From contig NZ_JBMIRR010000023.1 of the NCBI RefSeq assembly GCF_049195245.1, forward strand, positions 186,001 to 250,000: a stretch of 64,000 bases of DNA. Reading direction: 5' to 3'. The DNA comes from Arenimonas sp049195245. GTDB taxonomy: Bacteria > Pseudomonadota > Gammaproteobacteria > Xanthomonadales > Xanthomonadaceae. Each line of letters begins with the position of its first letter. Within the stretch, counting starts at the first letter, position 1. The notes under the pieces are model-generated. The model did not search any database. It saw only the letters and a program-made list of their open reading frames with translations, and was not told the DNA's origin. A program made the position numbers and the translations under genes. Below are positions 50,062-58,403 of this stretch, piece by piece.

Positions 50062-51774
50062 GTGGCCGCAACGATGCAGGAAATCCCGGAGACCGCCGAC
50101 TCGCGCATTGCCGCGGCGCTGGCGGCGCGCGGCCGGCTCAAGGACAGCGACCTGGCCAAGGCCCAGCGCCTGCAGGCCGAAGCCGGCGGCTCGCTGGCCG
50201 CGCTGCTGGTGCGCCTGGGCATGGTGTCCGAGCGCGACATGGCCGAGTCCGCCGCCGACGTGATGGGCGTGCCGCTGCTGTCGGCCAAGGATTGCCCCGA
50301 TGTGCCGCCGCCCGGCGTGGCGCTGTCGCTGCGCTTCCTCAAGCAGCTGGCGGTGTGCCCGGTGGGCGAGGGCGAGGATCATGTGGACCTGCTGGTGGCC
50401 GATCCGCAGGATCCCTACGCCGCCGAGGCCGTGGCGCTGGCCACCGGCCGCGAGGTGCGGGTGAAGGTGGGCCTGCGCGCCGAAATCGCCGACCTGATCG
50501 AGCGCTACTACGGCTCGGGCCGTTCCGCGATGGGCACCATCGTCGAGAACCTGGGCGACGACGCCAGCGGCGACGAGGCCGACGTCGAGCAGCTGCGCGA
50601 CCTGGCCTCGGAAGCGCCGGTGATCCGGCTGGTGAACCTGGTGATCCAGCGCGCGGTCGAGCTGCGCGCTTCCGACATCCACATCGAGCCCTTCGAGAAC
50701 CGCCTGAAGGTGCGCTACCGCGTGGACGGCGTGCTGGAGGAATCCGAGTCCCCGCCCGCCAACCTCACCGCCGCGGTGATCTCGCGCATCAAGATCATGG
50801 CCAAGCTCAACATCGCCGAGCGCCGGCTGCCGCAGGACGGCCGCATCATGGTGCGCGTGCAGGGCAAGGAGCTCGACCTGCGCGTGAGCACGGTGCCCAC
50901 CGCGCACGGGGAGAGCGTGGTGATGCGCCTGCTCGACCGCGAGTCGGTGGTGCTGGACTTCAAGGCGCTGGGTTTCACCGACGAATTCCTGGCCGACTTC
51001 ACCCAGGTGCTTGAACAGCCGCACGGCATCCTGCTGGTCACCGGCCCCACCGGCTCGGGCAAGACCACCACGCTGTATGCCGCGCTGAGCAAGCTCAACA
51101 CGCCCGACGTGAAGATCATCACCGTCGAGGACCCGGTCGAATACCAGATCGAGGGCATCAACCAGATCCAGGCCAAGCCGCAGATCGGCCTGGACTTTGC
51201 GCACGCGCTGCGCAGCATCGTGCGCCAGGACCCGGACATCATCATGATCGGCGAAATGCGCGACCTGGAAACCTCGCGCATCGCCATCCAGTCCGCGCTC
51301 ACCGGCCACCTGGTGCTGAGCACCCTGCACACCAACAACGCCGCCGGCGGCATCACCCGCATGATGGACATGGGCGTGGAGGACTACCTGCTGACCTCCA
51401 CCGTGAACGGCATCCTGGCCCAGCGCCTGGTGCGCCGCATCGAGCCCACGCACATGGAGAAGTACGAGGCCCTTCCCGAGGTGATCGAGGAATTCGGCCT
51501 GCGCCGCTTCCAGCCCGAGGGCACGATCCACCTGTATCGCCCGAAGCCGTCCGCGCTCACGCCCACCGGCTACCTGGGCCGGACCACCATCATGGAATTC
51601 CTGGTGATGGACGACGGCCTGCGCCGCCTGGTGATGAAGCACGCCGGCATGGGCGAGCTGGAAGAGGCCGCGCGCGCCGCCGGCATGCGCACCATGTACG
51701 AAGACGGCCTGCTCAAGGCCATGCAGGGCCTGACCACCATCGAGGAAGTCCTGCGCGTGACGCAGGACGCCTAG
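50062..51774 (+). CDS. gspE: Type II secretion ATPase GspE (XpsE)
   Basis: A 570-residue assembly ATPase. It has an N-terminal domain that binds GspL (about 1-160), then a PilB/GspE core with Walker A GPTGSGKTTT near residue 328, the Asp box ITVEDPVEYQIEG, Walker B IIMIGEMRD and the His box TLHTNNAAGGITRM. The start is GTG at 50062, with GGAG 7 bases upstream; the ATG at 50074 has no site. Where GspE proteins usually carry a four-Cys zinc motif before TGYxGR, this one reads YRPKPSALTPTGYLGR with no Cys. First gene of an 11-gene overlapping operon. Confidence 0.95.
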   Translation: MAATMQEIPETADSRIAAALAARGRLKDSDLAKAQRLQAEAGGSLAALLVRLGMVSERDMAESAADVMGVPLLSAKDCPDVPPPGVALSLRFLKQLAVCPVGEGEDHVDLLVADPQDPYAAEAVALATGREVRVKVGLRAEIADLIERYYGSGRSAMGTIVENLGDDASGDEADVEQLRDLASEAPVIRLVNLVIQRAVELRASDIHIEPFENRLKVRYRVDGVLEESESPPANLTAAVISRIKIMAKLNIAERRLPQDGRIMVRVQGKELDLRVSTVPTAHGESVVMRLLDRESVVLDFKALGFTDEFLADFTQVLEQPHGILLVTGPTGSGKTTTLYAALSKLNTPDVKIITVEDPVEYQIEGINQIQAKPQIGLDFAHALRSIVRQDPDIIMIGEMRDLETSRIAIQSALTGHLVLSTLHTNNAAGGITRMMDMGVEDYLLTSTVNGILAQRLVRRIEPTHMEKYEALPEVIEEFGLRRFQPEGTIHLYRPKPSALTPTGYLGRTTIMEFLVMDDGLRRLVMKHAGMGELEEAARAAGMRTMYEDGLLKAMQGLTTIEEVLRVTQDA

Positions 51775-51778
51775 GCCC

Positions 51779-52990
51779 ATGGCGATGTTCCGCTACAAGG
51801 CGCTGTCGGCCGCCGGCGAGAACCTCGACGGCCAGATGGAGGCGGCCAGCGCCGAGGAAGTGATCGTGCGCCTGCAGGACCAGGGCCACCTGCCGGTCGA
51901 GGCCAGGCGCGCCGACGAAGCGGGCGGGGAAGGGCTGTCCACGCTGTTCAAGCGCAAGCAGTTCACCTCGGCGCAGATCCTGCAGTTCACCCAGCAACTG
52001 GCCACGCTGCTGGGTGCGGGTCAGCCGCTGGATCGTGCGCTGGGCATCCTGCTCGAACTGCCGGCCACGCCCGAGGCGCGCCGCGTGGTCGAGCGCATCC
52101 GCGAGTCGGTGCGCGGCGGCACGCCCCTGTCCACCGCGATGGAGCAGCAGCACGGCCTGTTCTCGCGCCTGTACGTGAACCTGGTGCGCGCCGGCGAGGC
52201 CGGCGCCAGTCTGCACGAAAGCCTGCGCCGGCTGGCGGATTACCTCGAGCGCAGCGCCGCGCTGCGCGGTCGCGTGATCAATGCGCTGATCTACCCGGCC
52301 ATCCTGATGAGCCTGGTGGTCGGCTCGGTGGCCTTCCTGCTGGCGGTGGTGGTGCCGCAGTTCCAGTCGCTGTTCGAATCCATGAACGCCGAACTGCCCT
52401 GGTACTCGGTGCTGGTGCTGGAGGCCAGCCTGTTCATCCGCGGCTGGTGGTGGGCGATCGTGCCGGCGCTGCTGGGCCTGCTGGCCTGGGGCTACTGGCG
52501 CTTCACCCAGCCCGCGGTGCGTCGTGCGATCGATGCGCGCCTGCTGCGGATGCGCTTCGTGGCCGACCTGGTGGCCAAGCTCGACACCGCCCGCCTCACC
52601 CGCACCCTGGGCACCCTGGTGCGCAACGGCGTGCCCCTGCTCACGGCGATGAACCTCGCGCGCCCGGTGCTGTCCAACCGGGTGCTGGCCGAGGCGGTGG
52701 AAGCCGCGGCCGACGAGGTCAAGACCGGCAGCGGCCTGGGCTATGCGCTGGGCCGGCAGAAACTCTTCCCGCGCCTGGCGGTGCAGATGGTGCAGGTGGG
52801 CGAGGAGTCGGGCGAGCTCGACGGCATGCTGCTCAAGGTGGCCGACACCTTCGACCAGGAAACCGGCAATGCGCTCGACCGGTTGCTGGCTGCGCTGGTG
52901 CCCCTGCTCACCCTGGTCATGACCGTGATCATCGGCGGCATCATGCTTTCCGTGCTGCTGCCCATCTACAACCTCACCAACCAGCTATAG
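51779..52990 (+). CDS. gspF: Type II secretion inner-membrane platform protein GspF
   Basis: A 403-residue polytopic protein that organises the pseudopilus platform. It has an N-terminal FRYKALSAAGENLDGQMEA, two homologous cytoplasmic domains (about 65-170 and 270-375), and three membrane helices (near 172-195, 220-245 and 378-400). The family marks LATLLGAGQPLDRALGIL and VGEESGELDGML are visible. It starts 5 bases after gspE. Confidence 0.95.
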   Translation: MAMFRYKALSAAGENLDGQMEAASAEEVIVRLQDQGHLPVEARRADEAGGEGLSTLFKRKQFTSAQILQFTQQLATLLGAGQPLDRALGILLELPATPEARRVVERIRESVRGGTPLSTAMEQQHGLFSRLYVNLVRAGEAGASLHESLRRLADYLERSAALRGRVINALIYPAILMSLVVGSVAFLLAVVVPQFQSLFESMNAELPWYSVLVLEASLFIRGWWWAIVPALLGLLAWGYWRFTQPAVRRAIDARLLRMRFVADLVAKLDTARLTRTLGTLVRNGVPLLTAMNLARPVLSNRVLAEAVEAAADEVKTGSGLGYALGRQKLFPRLAVQMVQVGEESGELDGMLLKVADTFDQETGNALDRLLAALVPLLTLVMTVIIGGIMLSVLLPIYNLTNQL

Positions 52991-52999
52991 GCCCCCGAC

Positions 53000-53416
53000 A
53001 TGCGACGCATCCCCCAGCTCCACGCCCGCGCCCGCGGCTTCAGCCTGATCGAGATCATCATCGTCATCGTGCTGATCGGCACGGTGATGGCCCTCATCAC
53101 CCGCAGCGTGATGGGCGGCTCCGACCGCGGCAACGTCAAGATCACCGAAACCCAGCTCAGCGTGCTGGCCGGCAAGGTCGACCAGTTCCGCATGGACACC
53201 GGCAAGCTGCCCGAGTCGCTGGACCAGCTGGCCACCTCGCCGGGCATGCCCGGCTGGCTCGGCCCGTATGCCACCGCCGACGAACTCAAGGATCCCTGGG
53301 GCGCGCCGATCGAGTTCAAGCGTCCGGGCGCGAACGGCCCCTACGAGCTGGTGAGCCTGGGCGCGGATTCGGCGCCCGGCGGCGACAGCGTGGACGCCGA
53401 CATCCGCAAGCCCTGA
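53000..53416 (+). CDS. gspG: Major pseudopilin GspG
   Basis: A 138-residue prepilin. The peptidase site is ARG|FSLIEIIIVIVLIG, with the required Glu at +5 after cleavage. The soluble domain has GKLPESLDQLATSP, DPWGAPIEFKRPG and a Gly/Asp-rich C-terminal loop (LGADSAPGGDSVDADI), the usual calcium site. It builds the pseudopilus shaft. Confidence 0.95.
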   Translation: MRRIPQLHARARGFSLIEIIIVIVLIGTVMALITRSVMGGSDRGNVKITETQLSVLAGKVDQFRMDTGKLPESLDQLATSPGMPGWLGPYATADELKDPWGAPIEFKRPGANGPYELVSLGADSAPGGDSVDADIRKP

Positions 53417-53438
53417 CCGGCCGCGCCTGGCGCCCGTG

Positions 53439-53891
53439 ATGACCCGCCCCCGCGGTTTTTCCCTGATCGAACTGGTGGTGGTGCTGGTGCTGGTGGCCAC
53501 GCTGGCCGGCCTGGCCGCGGCGGTGATCGGGCAGGCCTTGCCGGGCCGCCAGCTGCGCAGCACCGCCGCCCAGGTGGCGGGCGACCTGCGGTTCACCCGG
53601 GCCCAGGCCATCGCCACCGGCCAGGCGCAGGAGTTCACGCTCGATGTGGCCGGCAAGCGCTGGACGGGCGCTGGAAAACGCCAGGGCGACGTGCCGGCCG
53701 ACATCGACCTGGACGTCACCACCGCACGCGACCCGCAGTCGGAATCCGAGGTCGCCATCGTGCGTTTTTTCCCGGACGGCGCGGCCACCGGGGGTCGCAT
53801 CGTGTTGCGCTACGACGAGGCCGCTTGGCGCGTGGACGTGGCCTGGCTCACGGGCGAGGTAAGGCTGACCCGCGGGGCCGGGCAGCCATGA
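53439..53891 (+). CDS. gspH: Minor pseudopilin GspH
   Basis: A 150-residue prepilin with site PRG|FSLIELVVVLVLVATLAG and Glu +5. The C-terminal domain has the GspH features FTRAQAIATGQ and RIVLRYDEAAWRVDVAWLTGEVRL. The start is either ATG 53439 or the adjoining GTG 53436; neither has a clear ribosome site, so coupling to gspG is likely. Confidence 0.9.
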   Translation: MTRPRGFSLIELVVVLVLVATLAGLAAAVIGQALPGRQLRSTAAQVAGDLRFTRAQAIATGQAQEFTLDVAGKRWTGAGKRQGDVPADIDLDVTTARDPQSESEVAIVRFFPDGAATGGRIVLRYDEAAWRVDVAWLTGEVRLTRGAGQP

Positions 53892-54346
53892 AACACCAGC
53901 GCGGCTTCAGCCTGATCGAAGTGATCCTGGCCTTCAGCCTGCTGGCCGCGACCCTGGGCATCCTGATCGCCATCCTCAGCGGTGGCCTGGCCCAGGTGAA
54001 GAATGCCGGCGACGCGACCGAAGCCGCGCTGCACGCGCAGTCGCTGCTCGACGAACTCGGCGTGCTCGAACCGATCGAACCCGGGTCCGCCGGCGGCCAG
54101 CTCGATCGTGGCCGCTACCGCTGGCAGCGCGTGATCACCGAAGTGGAGGATCCGGCGCCGGTGACGCTGCCGCCCAACGAGGCCGGGGCAACGCCGGTGG
54201 AATCGGTCGGCCGCCAGTTCAACGACCCGGTGGTGTACCGGATCGAGCTGGACCTGAGCTGGGGCGAAGGCGACTATGCGCGCAGCCTGCGCTTCACCAC
54301 GCTGCGGGTGCGCATCCCCGAAAATCCCGTGGGCCTGGTGCCATGA
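53888..54346 (+). CDS. gspI: Minor pseudopilin GspI
   Basis: A 152-residue prepilin with site QRG|FSLIEVILAFSLLAATLGIL and Glu +5. It forms the tip complex with GspJ and GspK. The ATG overlaps the gspH stop by 4 bases. The C-terminal half (YRIELDLSWGEGDYARSLRFTTLRVRIP) resembles the GspI beta sheet. Confidence 0.9.
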   Translation: MKHQRGFSLIEVILAFSLLAATLGILIAILSGGLAQVKNAGDATEAALHAQSLLDELGVLEPIEPGSAGGQLDRGRYRWQRVITEVEDPAPVTLPPNEAGATPVESVGRQFNDPVVYRIELDLSWGEGDYARSLRFTTLRVRIPENPVGLVP

Positions 54347-55011
54347 GCCGGGCGCGCGGGTTCAGCCTGATCGAAGTGCTGCTGGCCACGGTGCTGCTGG
54401 CCGCGGGCATGGCCCTGGCGTTCTCCACGCTGAGCAATGCCACCGTCGCCACCGAGCGTGCCGAGGCCCTGGCCCAGCGCAATGAACGCCTGCGCGCGGT
54501 GCAGGCCTTCCTGCGGCGGCAGCTTGAGAACGCACTGCCGCTGCCCTACGAGTTCATCGAGGGCACGGGCGAGGCCACCGTGTTCGAGTGCGAAGGCGAC
54601 ACGCTGCGCCTGGTCGCGCCGATGCCGGGCTATCTCTCGCGCGGTGGACCCTACCTGCAGACTTTCCGGCTGGTGCGCGGCGCCGACGGCCTGCGGCTGG
54701 AGTTCGAGCACCAGCTGATGACGCCCGACGGCCCGATCGACAGCGAGCGCGAACCCGAGATCCTGCTCGAGGGCATCGCCGAGGGGGAGTTCCAGGTGCG
54801 CACGCTGGAGGACGACGGCGAACCCGGCGAATGGCGCAACCGCTGGGACCGACCCGCGCAGATACCCCGCCTGGTGCAGCTGCAGCTGCGCCTGCGCGAT
54901 GAGCGCGCGCACTGGCCGACCCTGGTGGCGGCGCCGCGCCTGGGGCTGTTCCCGCTGCCGTCGGCGATACCGCCCAACGGCGGTGACCTCATCCCGGGTG
55001 AACAGCCGTGA
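54343..55011 (+). CDS. gspJ: Minor pseudopilin GspJ
   Basis: A 222-residue prepilin with site ARG|FSLIEVLLATVLLAAGMAL and Glu +5. It is longer than GspG/H/I, as expected for GspJ. RNRWDRPAQIPRLVQLQLRLRD near residue 175-195 fits the family. The ATG overlaps the gspI stop by 4 bases and its stop overlaps gspK by 4. Confidence 0.9.
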   Translation: MSRARGFSLIEVLLATVLLAAGMALAFSTLSNATVATERAEALAQRNERLRAVQAFLRRQLENALPLPYEFIEGTGEATVFECEGDTLRLVAPMPGYLSRGGPYLQTFRLVRGADGLRLEFEHQLMTPDGPIDSEREPEILLEGIAEGEFQVRTLEDDGEPGEWRNRWDRPAQIPRLVQLQLRLRDERAHWPTLVAAPRLGLFPLPSAIPPNGGDLIPGEQP

Positions 55012-55886
55012 ACGCACGCCGCGGCGCCGCGCTGCTGCTGGTGCTCTGGGTGCTGCTGCTGCTGGCGGGGCTGGTGGCCGTGTTCGCGCTCACCGCGCGC
55101 ACCGAAGCGCTGCAGGGCAGTGCGCTGCGCAACAACCTGGGCAGCCGCCTGGCCGCCGACGCCGGCGTGGAGATCGCCGCGCTGCGCCTCTCGGCCGCCG
55201 ACCCGGCGGCGCGCTGGATGCCCGATTCGCGCCTGAACAAGTTCGCCTTCGACGACTACACCGTGGACGTGCGCATCCAGGACGAGGCCGGCAAGTTCGA
55301 CCTCAATGCCTCCGATGCCAACGACCTGGCCAACCTGCTGATGGTGCTGGGCGTGGAGGAGGAGCGCGCGCGCCCGCTGGCGGGTGCCATCCAGGACTGG
55401 CGCGACAGCGACAGCCTGCTGGCTGTCACCGGCGGCGCCGAAGACCGCGATTACGAAGCGGCGCAGCGTCCCTACGGCGCCAAGGACCAGCCGTTTGCCA
55501 CGCTGTCGGAACTGCAGCAGGTGCTGGGCATGGACGAGGCCACGTATCGCCTGATGGTGCCGCATGTCACCATCTTCACCGCCCAGCCGCGGCCGGACGT
55601 GAGCTTCGCGCAGATGCCGGTGCTGCAGGCGCTGGGCCTGGGCGCCGACCAGGCCAGCCTGCTGGTCTCGCTGCGGGAAGCCTGGCGGCCCGGCCTGCCG
55701 CCGCCGCTGATGCCCGACGGGAGCGCCCTCGCCGTGGTCGGGTCGGGAACGTATAGTGTGGCCAGCCGCGCCACCCGTCCGGACGGCACCAGCGTCGAGG
55801 TCCACGCCACGCTGCGCATCGGCGCAGGCGCGGGGCTCGGCCAACTGTATGCCCCCTTGGCCTGGCGGACGGGAGACCCTGACTGA
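55008..55886 (+). CDS. gspK: Pseudopilus tip protein GspK
   Basis: A 292-residue atypical pseudopilin. The leader site is RRG|AALLLVLWVLLLLAGLVA and it lacks the +5 Glu, which is characteristic of GspK, the cap of the pseudopilus. A SAM-like helical insert follows (DEAGKFDLNASDAND and AGAIQDWRDSDSLLAVTGGAEDRDY). It overlaps gspJ by 4 bases and gspL by 1. Confidence 0.92.
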   Translation: MNARRGAALLLVLWVLLLLAGLVAVFALTARTEALQGSALRNNLGSRLAADAGVEIAALRLSAADPAARWMPDSRLNKFAFDDYTVDVRIQDEAGKFDLNASDANDLANLLMVLGVEEERARPLAGAIQDWRDSDSLLAVTGGAEDRDYEAAQRPYGAKDQPFATLSELQQVLGMDEATYRLMVPHVTIFTAQPRPDVSFAQMPVLQALGLGADQASLLVSLREAWRPGLPPPLMPDGSALAVVGSGTYSVASRATRPDGTSVEVHATLRIGAGAGLGQLYAPLAWRTGDPD

Positions 55887-57058
55887 TGCCCGCCGCCGAC
55901 CGCTACGCCACCGTGCTCGACCCCTTGCGAATGCGCTACGCCCGCAGCCCGTTGCCGGCGTGGCTGGCCGACGCGCGTGTGGCCCTGCTGTCGCTGCTGC
56001 CGGCGCGCTGGCGCGCGCTGGTGGAAGGCGACGACCAGCGCCTGTGCCTGCGCCGCCAGGGCGACGAGGTGGAGCTGCTGGCCGCCGCCGCCCGCGGCGA
56101 TACCGTGCTGGGCCGCCTTCCGCTGGACGATGAGACGGCGCTGGATACCGCGCGCCAGCGCCTGGACGACAGCGCCACGCCGCGCTGGCTGCTGCTGCCC
56201 GCCTCGCTGGTGCTGCGTCGCCGCCTGCTGCTGCCCGTGGCCGCCGAGGCGCGGTTGCGCGAAGTGCTCGCGTTCGAGCTGGATCGGCAGACGCCCTTCT
56301 CGGCCGACCAGGTCAGCTACCAGGGCCGCATCCTGGCGCGCGACGCCAACGGCCAGCAGCTGCACGTCGAGCTGCTCGTGCTGCCGCGTGCCCGGCTCGA
56401 GGCCGAGCTTCAGGCCCTGGGCCCGATGGCGGATGGCTTGGCCGGCGTGGACGTGGAAGAACCCGATGGCCGCCGGCTGGGCCTGAACCTGCTGCCCGAT
56501 GCCGACCGCGATGCCCGCATGGATCCGGCTGCCCGGCTCAACCGCATCCTGGCGGTGGTGGCCGTGGCCTGCCTGCTGGGCACGCTGCTGCTCACCCTGC
56601 ACAACCGCGATGCGCGGCTGGACGCCCTGCGCGCGCAGGTGGAGGCCGCCAACCAGGAAGCGCGCCAGGCGCGGCAGGTGCGCAACCAGCTGGAAGTATC
56701 GGTGCAGGCTGCGAACTTCCTCGCCACCACGCGCGCGGGTCGGCCGACCATGGTCGAGGCCCTGGACGAACTCACGCGGCGCATTCCCGACGACACCGTG
56801 CTCGACAAGCTGGCCATCACGGGGTCCAACGTGGTGATGGTCGGGCAGAGCCGCGACGCCGCCGGACTGGTTCCGCTGCTGCAGGCTTCGCGCCTGGTGT
56901 CCGAACCTGCGCTGTCGGGATCGGTGCAGGCCGATGCGCGCGGTGGCGCCGACCGCTTCACCCTGACGCTGAACCTGGTGCAGCCCACCGCACCGGCGCC
57001 AGCGGCAACGCCGACGTCAACGTCGACCACGGAGGCCGCCGATGCGCCGCGTCCCTGA
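55886..57058 (+). CDS. gspL: Type II secretion protein GspL (XpsL)
   Basis: A 390-residue bitopic protein. The cytoplasmic actin-like domain (about 1-215) recruits GspE; one helix (about 216-240, ILAVVAVACLLGTLLLTL) and a periplasmic ferredoxin-like domain follow. The tail is Ala/Pro/Thr-rich. The ATG shares one base with the gspK stop, and the gene overlaps gspM by 17 bases. Confidence 0.9.
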   Translation: MPAADRYATVLDPLRMRYARSPLPAWLADARVALLSLLPARWRALVEGDDQRLCLRRQGDEVELLAAAARGDTVLGRLPLDDETALDTARQRLDDSATPRWLLLPASLVLRRRLLLPVAAEARLREVLAFELDRQTPFSADQVSYQGRILARDANGQQLHVELLVLPRARLEAELQALGPMADGLAGVDVEEPDGRRLGLNLLPDADRDARMDPAARLNRILAVVAVACLLGTLLLTLHNRDARLDALRAQVEAANQEARQARQVRNQLEVSVQAANFLATTRAGRPTMVEALDELTRRIPDDTVLDKLAITGSNVVMVGQSRDAAGLVPLLQASRLVSEPALSGSVQADARGGADRFTLTLNLVQPTAPAPAATPTSTSTTEAADAPRP

Positions 57059-57632
57059 CCGCGCCCGCGTGCTGGGCGGCGTGGCCCTGGCCCTGGGCCT
57101 GGCCTACCTGCTGCTGGTGCACTGGTGGTGGACCGCCCCCATGCTGGCCATGGGCAAGCAGATCGCCACGCTGCGCGACCAGGAACTGGCGCTGCGGATG
57201 GAAATCGCCCAGCGGCCCCAGCTCGAGCTGGAGTTGGCGCGCGTGCGCGAGTTCGAGGCCACCAATGCCGGCTTCCTGCCCGAGACCAACCGCCAGTTGG
57301 CCACCGCGGCCCTGGTGCAGCGGCTGGAGTCGGTGCTCAGCGCCGCCAGCCCGCAGCCCGGCCGCTGCCAGATCGCCGCACGCACGCCGGCGGAATCGCG
57401 CAGCGAGGAACCCTTCGTGCGCGCCACGGTGCAGGTGCGCCTGAAGTGCGGCATGGCCGAGCTCGCGGCCGTGCTGTACGCACTGGAAAGCGGCAGCCCG
57501 CAGCTGTTCGTCGACAACCTGGACCTGATCTCGCGCCGCAGCTACCTGGGCACCGGCCTGGAAGGCGGCGTGGTGGACGTCAACTTCGACCTCTACGGCT
57601 ACATCAAGACCCCGGCCGAGGTGGCGCCATGA
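57042..57632 (+). CDS. gspM: Type II secretion protein GspM (XpsM)
   Basis: A 196-residue protein with a short cytoplasmic start, one membrane helix (about 7-27) and a periplasmic ferredoxin-like domain; it partners GspL. The region ATAALVQRLESVLSAASPQPGRCQI and the C-terminal LFVDNLDLISRR resemble XpsM. Two Cys (near residues 109 and 143) could pair. It overlaps gspN by 4 bases. Confidence 0.87.
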   Translation: MRRVPDRARVLGGVALALGLAYLLLVHWWWTAPMLAMGKQIATLRDQELALRMEIAQRPQLELELARVREFEATNAGFLPETNRQLATAALVQRLESVLSAASPQPGRCQIAARTPAESRSEEPFVRATVQVRLKCGMAELAAVLYALESGSPQLFVDNLDLISRRSYLGTGLEGGVVDVNFDLYGYIKTPAEVAP

Positions 57633-58399
57633 TCCCGGCGCTGCGACCCGGCGGCGCCCTGCTGGCCGCGCTGGCGCTGTGGTCGCTGGCGCTGCTGCTG
57701 CTGGCCGGGGCGGGACTGGGCGGTCGGGTCGGAACGCACCCGGACAATCCGGCCCTGATGCCCGCACTGCCCGTGGTCAAGCTCGACCGCGCCGGCAGCC
57801 GCCTCGGCCCCGCCACGGATTACCAGGAAATCGCCGCGCGCCCGCTGCTCAGCGGCGACCGCCGTCCCGCGCCCGTGGCCATTGCCGGCACCGACAGCGA
57901 CAAGCCGCTGGAAGCCAACCTGACCAGCGTTCTGATCAGCGGCGACTTCAAGATGGCGATCCTGCAGGGCAAGGAAGACGGCATCAGCCGGCGCGTGCGC
58001 CTGGGCGACGTGATGGAAGGCAGCGCCTGGCGCCTGGTCGACCTGCAGCCGCGGCGCGCAGTGCTGGAAGGACCCCAGGGCCGGGTGGAACTGGACCTGC
58101 GCGTGTTCGACGGGCAGGGCGGCGCGGCCCCGACGCCGCTGGCTACGGTGCCGGTTGCGCAGGCACCCGCCGCGCCGGGTAACGGGGCCCCGGCCGCAAC
58201 GCCCGCCCCGCCTGGCGCCAACGCGTCGACCGGGGCGGCCGGCCCGGCCGCCACCGCCGATGCCAACACCGCACCCGTCACGCCGGAACAGCAGGTGGAA
58301 GCCATCCGCCGCCGCATCGAGGCACGGCGCGCGATGCGCGCGGCCCAGGCCGAACAGGACCAGGTGCCGCCAGCGGCGCCTCAACAGCAGGTACAGTGA
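57629..58399 (+). CDS. gspN: Type II secretion protein GspN/GspC-like (XpsN)
   Basis: A 256-residue protein with one N-terminal helix (about 10-33) and a periplasmic homology-region-like domain (about 60-160) resembling the part of GspC that contacts the secretin. An Ala/Pro-rich linker and a charged C-terminal helix (about 220-256) follow. The position between gspM and gspD is that of Xanthomonas xpsN, which acts with XpsL and XpsM. No gspC or gspO gene is in this operon. Confidence 0.85.
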   Translation: MIPALRPGGALLAALALWSLALLLLAGAGLGGRVGTHPDNPALMPALPVVKLDRAGSRLGPATDYQEIAARPLLSGDRRPAPVAIAGTDSDKPLEANLTSVLISGDFKMAILQGKEDGISRRVRLGDVMEGSAWRLVDLQPRRAVLEGPQGRVELDLRVFDGQGGAAPTPLATVPVAQAPAAPGNGAPAATPAPPGANASTGAAGPAATADANTAPVTPEQQVEAIRRRIEARRAMRAAQAEQDQVPPAAPQQQVQ

Positions 58400-58403
58400 T
58401 CCG

